From positions 48,850,443 to 48,914,442 of the forward strand of contig CP136068.1 in assembly GCA_032622095.1 (NCBI GenBank): 64,000 nucleotides of DNA, given 5' to 3'. The stretch's first letter is position 1; each line of letters starts with the position of its first letter. A model generated the notes under the pieces. It was not told the DNA's origin. It made no database searches and was given only the letters and a program-made list of their open reading frames with translations. The stretch is from Siphonodentalium dalli (taxonomy: Eukaryota > Mollusca > Scaphopoda > Gadilida > Siphonodentaliidae). Positions 59,857-64,000 of the stretch are shown in pieces. The translations under genes were made by a program, and so were the position numbers.

Positions 59857-60006
59857 TAAGAAATGAATGTAGTATAGGTGTGTGTGCTATTGGGGGATAC
59901 GGCGCTGTGGCCATTGGGAGCGCATTTATTGTAAACCGAGATGTCTCACAATGTCCACAGCGCCGTATCCCCCTATTACACACACACCCACTGCATTCAT
60001 TTCTTA
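59857..60006. mobile_element. Hairpin element
   Basis: AAGAAATGAATG, GGTGTGTGTG and GGGGATACGGCGCTGTGG are mirrored by CCACAGCGCCGTATCCCC, CACACACACC and CATTCATTTCTT; loop about 40 bp. Opposite-strand frames through it are shadows. Confidence 0.9.
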
Positions 60007-60082
60007 AATAGCTACGACTGAGAAAAAACTGCTTCAATGTTTTTATGAAGAAAATGGTATTGTATTCTTCACGATTGCAATA

Positions 60083-60455
60083 TTAACCCTTTACCCAACA
60101 GAACGGCCCTGTGCCAATGCATTCTCTTATATATGTGAGTCGACCATAGGTCGCCTCGCATATATAAGAGAATGCATTGGCTTAACACATTAAAAATTAT
60201 AAAATTGTTAAAGAATGTAAGAAAAAATGGTAGGCCGATGCATTCTCTTATATATGCGAGGCGACCTATGGTCGACTCGCATATATAAGAGAATGCATTG
60301 GCACAGGGCATAACTGTAACCATCACAATGTGGTCAATGAACCGGTTCCAATGATATCCATATTTGTATGGTTTTATTGAGACAGACCCAAGATAATTTA
60401 GGCTGTTGCAGCTTTATTTGGCCTTTTTTGGCCGGTTTGTTGGGTAAATGGTTAA
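60083..60455. mobile_element. TTAA-flanked, piggyBac-like MITE with two internal hairpins
   Basis: TTAA at 60083-60086 and 60452-60455 flanks inverted ends CCCTTTACCCAACAGAACGG / CCGGTTTGTTGGGTAAATGG, about 22 bp with a few mismatches. TTAA target sites and CCY-starting ends are the hallmark of piggyBac elements. Inside, two near-perfect hairpins (60110-60182, 60237-60308) with TGCCAATGCATTCTC and TATATATGCGAG arms lie head to head; the same hairpin sits in the TA-flanked MITE at 10.7 kb. No transposase. Confidence 0.8.
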
Positions 60456-60892
60456 ATACACACAACCTCCTGAAGCGACAACACAACATTCAACGATCAC
60501 ATTAACTTAGAAATACTGCCTGTGCTCCATCATTGACTCTCTGCATGTGTGTTGATAATTGTTACAATGCGTTCGCCTTATTTTAAACGTAAATAGTAAT
60601 CATGAATTGTTTACTGAACAAAATTGAAATTGTTGAGAATTTATTTTCTGAAAGTTCGCCCGGTTGTTGCTAATTTCGGCCAATTTATGTTCGACCCATC
60701 AACCAGTTTCGGAGATCTTCCAATGGAATATCCTGTTTGATCAATGGCACATGGATTCGCTCATAGATAAATAGATCAACGTCGTTGGTGGCATTTATAA
60801 TACATATATTTACAAAATGTCTCATCATTGAATGGTATACGATCAGTCACCACTTTAATAACCAGCACGCAATCAATCACAACACCAGAAAA

Positions 60893-61497
60893 GCAACTTC
60901 CCTCGTTCGTCCACCATGTAACTTCCCTCGTTCGTCCACCATGTAACTTCCCTCGTTCGTCCACCGTGTAACTTCCCTCGTTCGTCCACCATGTAACTTC
61001 CCTCGTTCGTCCACTATGCAACTTCCCTCGTTCGTCAACCATGTAACATCCCTCGTTCGTCCACCATGCAACTTCCCTCGTTCGTCCACCATGTAACTTC
61101 CCCGTTCACCCACCATGTAACTTCCCTCGTTCGTCCACCATGTAACTTCCCTCGTCCGTCCACCATGTAACTTCCCTCGTTCGTCCACCATGTAACTTCC
61201 CTCGTTCGTCCACTATGCAACTTCCCTCATTCGTCAACCATGTAACATCCCTCGCTCGTCCACCATGCAACTTCCCTCGTTCGTCCACCATGTAACTTCC
61301 TCGTTCGTCCACCATTTAACTTCCCTCGTTCGTCCACCATGTAACTTCCCTCGTTCGCCCACCATGTAACTCCCTCGTTCGCCCACCATGTAACTTCCCT
61401 CGTTCGTCCACCATGTAACTTCCCTCGTTCGTCCACCATGTAAATTCCCTCGTTCATCCACCATGTAACTTCCCTCGTTCGTCCACCATAAAACTTC
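60893..61497 (-). repeat. 25-bp minisatellite, about 24 copies, with higher-order repeat
   Basis: The unit ACTTCCCTCGTTCGTCCACC plus ATGTA repeats with occasional 24-bp units. A variant block (CACTATGCAACTTCC, GTCAACCATGTAACATCC) at about 61012 recurs about 199 bp later at 61211, so an 8-unit segment was duplicated. Because 25 is not a multiple of 3, all three minus frames read the same EGSYMVDERGKLHGGRTREV-type peptide; these frames are shadows. Confidence 0.95.
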
Positions 61498-61499
61498 AT

Positions 61500-62350
61500 C
61501 GAAAACAGCATCAATATAAATGCTACAATACTTAATTATTATTTTTAAATGCTCTTAATTGTCCATTGCACGAAAGAATAGAAAAAACGTTCACATCACC
61601 GCTCTCTCTGGTGACGTACATGTAGTACAATACACCGAAATAATAAGATGAATTAATAACTAGATATATAATTGATCATTGTAGCCTGACTCATACATTA
61701 TCGGCTGAACTATGTAAATTCTCCGAAGACAGCTTCGATACAAACGAAAATTAAAATAATAGAATCATATTTCGAAAAATCAGTCTTCTAGATTTTCCAT
61801 TGAACAAAATAAGAAAACAACGTTGATACCTTAAACTATAACGTTCACTCTTTCTCCGGTACATGTATGATATCTAGCTGAGTAAAATCAGATGGCAATT
61901 TCAATCAATATCCAAAATCTGACAAGAGATCCAGTTTATTCCATGCAGATATAGCTCTTGTCAATTGTTGTTTTTGCTGTTACTAGTATGTGAATATAGT
62001 ATATGTGAATATCACGGCATTAACAGTGCGTCGCAGACAGTTCGATTCAGTCAAATGTGACTGACTCGTGGTGGGTGACTGCTGTTGTTGTTGTTTTTTT
62101 TTTGTTTTTTTTTTTTGGCTGTTGTTGTTTTTGTTGTTGTTGTTAATATTGTCCCATAGTCCATATTGGTTGACATCAAAGCTCTTGTGAATTATTCTGG
62201 TTCATGATGCTTTTTTGTGTGAATATATGTGTTTTGAAATAGTCACAAATAACAGTAGGTTCCACCATTATATACTGCATTAAACCGGTACATTTGTCCA
62301 CCACTTTGGGCTCATGTTCCCATTTTGCATTAATAATGAATGAGATATGT
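61500..62350. other. Intronic non-coding stretch with GTT microsatellite
   Basis: GTT/poly-T microsatellite at about 62080-62150. Two loosely similar stretches, 61500-61640 and 61730-61870, share GAAAACAGC/GAAGACAGCTTCGAT and TTTTCCATTGAAC-type blocks. Confidence 0.45.
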
Positions 62351-62355
62351 TCTAC

Positions 62356-62500
62356 TTTGCACTGGCTTACACGGTCACGTTATATAGTGTTAGATCAATT
62401 TATGCTCGTAAAAATACGATGCTCCCTAATACAGACTCACCATAATTATATAAGATAATGCATTGGCAGAGGGTCTTCGCAAAAACTCAGGAAGCTCCAG
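62356..62500. mobile_element. Degenerate relic of the hairpin MITE
   Basis: TTTGCACTGGCTTACA, GATGCTCCCT, ATAATTATATAAGATAATGC and ATTGGCAGAGGG align with 6669-6790 and more weakly with the intact copies. Confidence 0.45.
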
Positions 62501-62632
62501 TCATGGAAGGCATAAACGTCAATAAACCACTGAATTGAAACTCACATATGAGAAGGGAATACATCCTCGAGGGTGTCTGCATTTGTTGACTTCCAAGAGG
62601 GTGCCTATTTATATTTGTCTTACCATTCACAG

Positions 62633-62737
62633 ACATTGACGAATGCGCCTCATCACCTTGTCAGCCTGGAGAAACCTGTCACGATGCTGAGGACTCATAC
62701 AATTGTGAGACCCCGACGGGATTCTATGGCGTCACAG
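62633..62737 (+). CDS. EGF-like exon 5, degenerate (two cysteines lost)
   Basis: Acceptor TACCATTCACAG, donor GTGAGA; 105 bp, phase 1-1. It reads DIDECASSPCQPGETCHDAE then DSYNCETPTGFYGVTG. The calcium-binding start and hydroxylation pattern are intact up to C4, but positions expected for C5 and C6 are Thr and Val-Thr and the exon is 9 bp shorter than its sisters. The 3' half of the domain may be truncated by a shifted donor or the exon may be decaying. The frame is open and both splice sites are good. Confidence 0.7.
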
Positions 62738-62959
62738 GTGAGAAAATAGGCCGGTTCAGTTAGACGTGTGTGTGACGTATTGGTATATAAACTATACAGT
62801 GATGTGACTGCATGGTCTTTTTGGTACGCCCCCCCCCCCCCATATCTCATATCTGTCCAAATTATTTTTCAACAGTTGGTATTGTTACCCAATAGTAGAG
62901 TTTTACTTCGTAAATCATTGGGATTTAGAATTAACTGGTTGACCCCAAATTCGCGTTCG

Positions 62960-63120
62960 TAACGCCACAACGAACTGTTGCCCGCCCTAAATGAACTGTT
63001 GCCCGGTTTGCAATCACGGTGAGCTTTTGTGACGTCACGAGTGAACTGTTGCCCGACCCGAGCGAACTGTTGACTGGCTCCGAGCGAACTGTTGACTTGC
63101 CCGAACGAACTGTTACATGG
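62960..63120 (+). repeat. Clustered motif GAACTGTTGCCCG
   Basis: GAACTGTTG occurs at about 62970, 62992, 63043, 63065 and 63086, with GAACTGTTA at 63108; an inverted copy (GGGCAACAGTTC) lies at about 63324 in the loop of the adjacent hairpin. Spacing is mostly 21-22 bp. It is probably a subterminal repeat array of a transposon. Confidence 0.7.
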
Positions 63121-63237
63121 TTTGCAATTTCCGTGACGTTTCGGCTATTTCCGGAAATTTCCGGTTTGGTTTTTTAATTATACTGGATTTCCGCATTGTC
63201 ACTGTCACCTGATTATATACAAGTAAATGTATTGGGT

Positions 63238-63413
63238 AACAAAGCAATTATTTTATGTGTATTTTGGGAACAGGCAAAATTGTTGTCCCTCTGTATCAGG
63301 AATGACTATCGGCCTTCGGCCTTGGGCAACAGTTCGAAATGTCATTCCTGATACCTCGGGACAACAATTTTGACTGTTCCCAAAAGACACATTAAATAAT
63401 TGCTTAATGTTAT
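63238..63413. mobile_element. Long hairpin element
   Basis: AACAAAGCAATTATTT, TTGGGAACAG, CAAAATTGTTGTCCC and TATCAGGAATGAC on the left are mirrored by GTCATTCCTGATA, GGGACAACAATTTTG, CTGTTCCCAA and AAATAATTGCTTA. The loop carries the inverted GAACTGTTGCCC motif. Confidence 0.85.
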
Positions 63414-63569
63414 GCCAGACACATGCAATATTATTTCAAAATGTTTGGACCAAACACAATATTGCCTACAGTAACTTCGGTCCTTTTTTTACTGAAAAAA
63501 TAATCAGTTGATACTCTGACCTTGTGTGTATTAGGCTGGCAATTATGTTCTGAAAGTGTGGTGTACCAG

Positions 63570-63991
63570 TTGGAAAATTCCAACCTCAGGCATTGCAAAT
63601 TGACTTTCTCTGGGACATTTCAATCGGGTTCAAATGGGAGGGATGCAATTGGAAATGCCCAATCGAAGTTCATATAAGACGACCATGTATCTATGCGATT
63701 GGTATAGGACTTGTTCGCCTTGGTATAAGAGTCTTAACAACAGTCAAAGTACTTTTCGGGGACTCAAACGTTTCTTACGAAATTATTACTGAATTATTCA
63801 AGATATTCAATGCTACCAAGTCGGTCCAAGAGATTCGAAGAATGACCTTTAATTGTACATTAAAACCTCAAATGGAGCTCTTACAATTGAGATGGATGTG
63901 TGGTAGAGAGTCCCTTCCTGTCGCCAGTGGATCACGGATGACGGTTTTTTCCGAATTCATTTGCTTTGATCGTTTTTGTATTGTGATGTAA
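63570..63991 (+). CDS. Long open frame, candidate terminal exon
   Basis: A frame of about 140 codons to TAA at 63989. With the weak acceptor GTGTACCAG (63569) entry fits phase 1, as needed after the last EGF exon; CCAACCTCAG (63589) would give phase 0. The sequence has FKWEGCNWKCPIEVHIRRPC, N-glycosylation sites NVS, NAT and NCT, and later MCG and ICFDRFC cysteines, in keeping with an extracellular domain. No family is recognised. In AT-rich DNA a frame this long is unlikely by chance, but the splice evidence is poor. Confidence 0.4.
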
Positions 63992-64000
63992 ATGTCATCT

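Noticed and set aside
60776-61514. Several overlapping Arg/Gly/Glu-rich minus-strand frames
   Set aside because: All are the same 25-bp repeat read in three frames.

Overview
This is non-coding-rich, AT-rich animal genomic DNA. Exons are short, phase-matched and separated by kilobase introns, and the introns are packed with transposon relics, foldback elements and minisatellites. There is no operon structure and no bacterial gene. The repeat style (Penelope, non-LTR and Ty3/gypsy relics; many hairpin MITEs; poly-C tracts; frequent acatgtac-type runs) and the PAN plus EGF gene suggest a marine invertebrate, perhaps a mollusc or other lophotrochozoan. The species cannot be fixed from the sequence alone.

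The one gene I can build with confidence is on the + strand from 32318. It has a first coding exon with a signal peptide and a PAN/apple domain (32318-32614), a 70-bp linker exon (42967-43036) and EGF-like exons at 43819-43926, 45935-46048, 47866-47979, 59078-59191 and 62633-62737. All junctions are phase-compatible: PAN exit 0, linker 0 to 1, EGF exons 1 to 1. The product would be a secreted or membrane-anchored adhesion-type protein. Its 3' end is uncertain. Cysteine-rich or long open terminal-exon candidates lie at 51629-51873, 53282-53553 and 63570-63991. Two EGF exons (45935 and 47866) are a recent tandem duplication of about 0.96 kb, with a broken LINE exactly between the copies.

Layout. 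1-7.4 kb: non-coding, with a recurring CGTTAGTGTAATGACG motif, an inverted repeat at about 1-1.7 kb and degenerate repeats. 7.5-8.05 kb: 24-bp minisatellite. 8.5-16.4 kb: repeats, a TA-flanked MITE, a LINE 3' fragment (minus) and hairpins; one doubtful minus-strand exon at 9599-9852. 16.4-21.5 kb: a 5.1-kb foldback element with a tandem-repeat core. 21.8-23.3 kb: TIR-bounded element. 23.7 kb: tRNA-like SINE. 25.8-29.6 kb: inverted repeat pair with exon-like sequence in its arms. 32.3-62.7 kb: the PAN-EGF gene; its introns hold a Penelope relic (minus), a 2.2-kb TIR element, a gypsy RT relic between inverted arms, the LINE relic, a satellite of about 205 bp, further hairpins, a TTAA-flanked piggyBac-like MITE and a 25-bp minisatellite. 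62.9-63.4 kb: a cluster of a short motif and a long hairpin, followed by a long open frame.

Most open frames in the window are chance or repeat-derived. I found no rRNA, canonical tRNA or CRISPR. The most informative material is the recent exon duplication, the atypical cysteine patterns of the last two EGF exons and the unusual foldback architecture.
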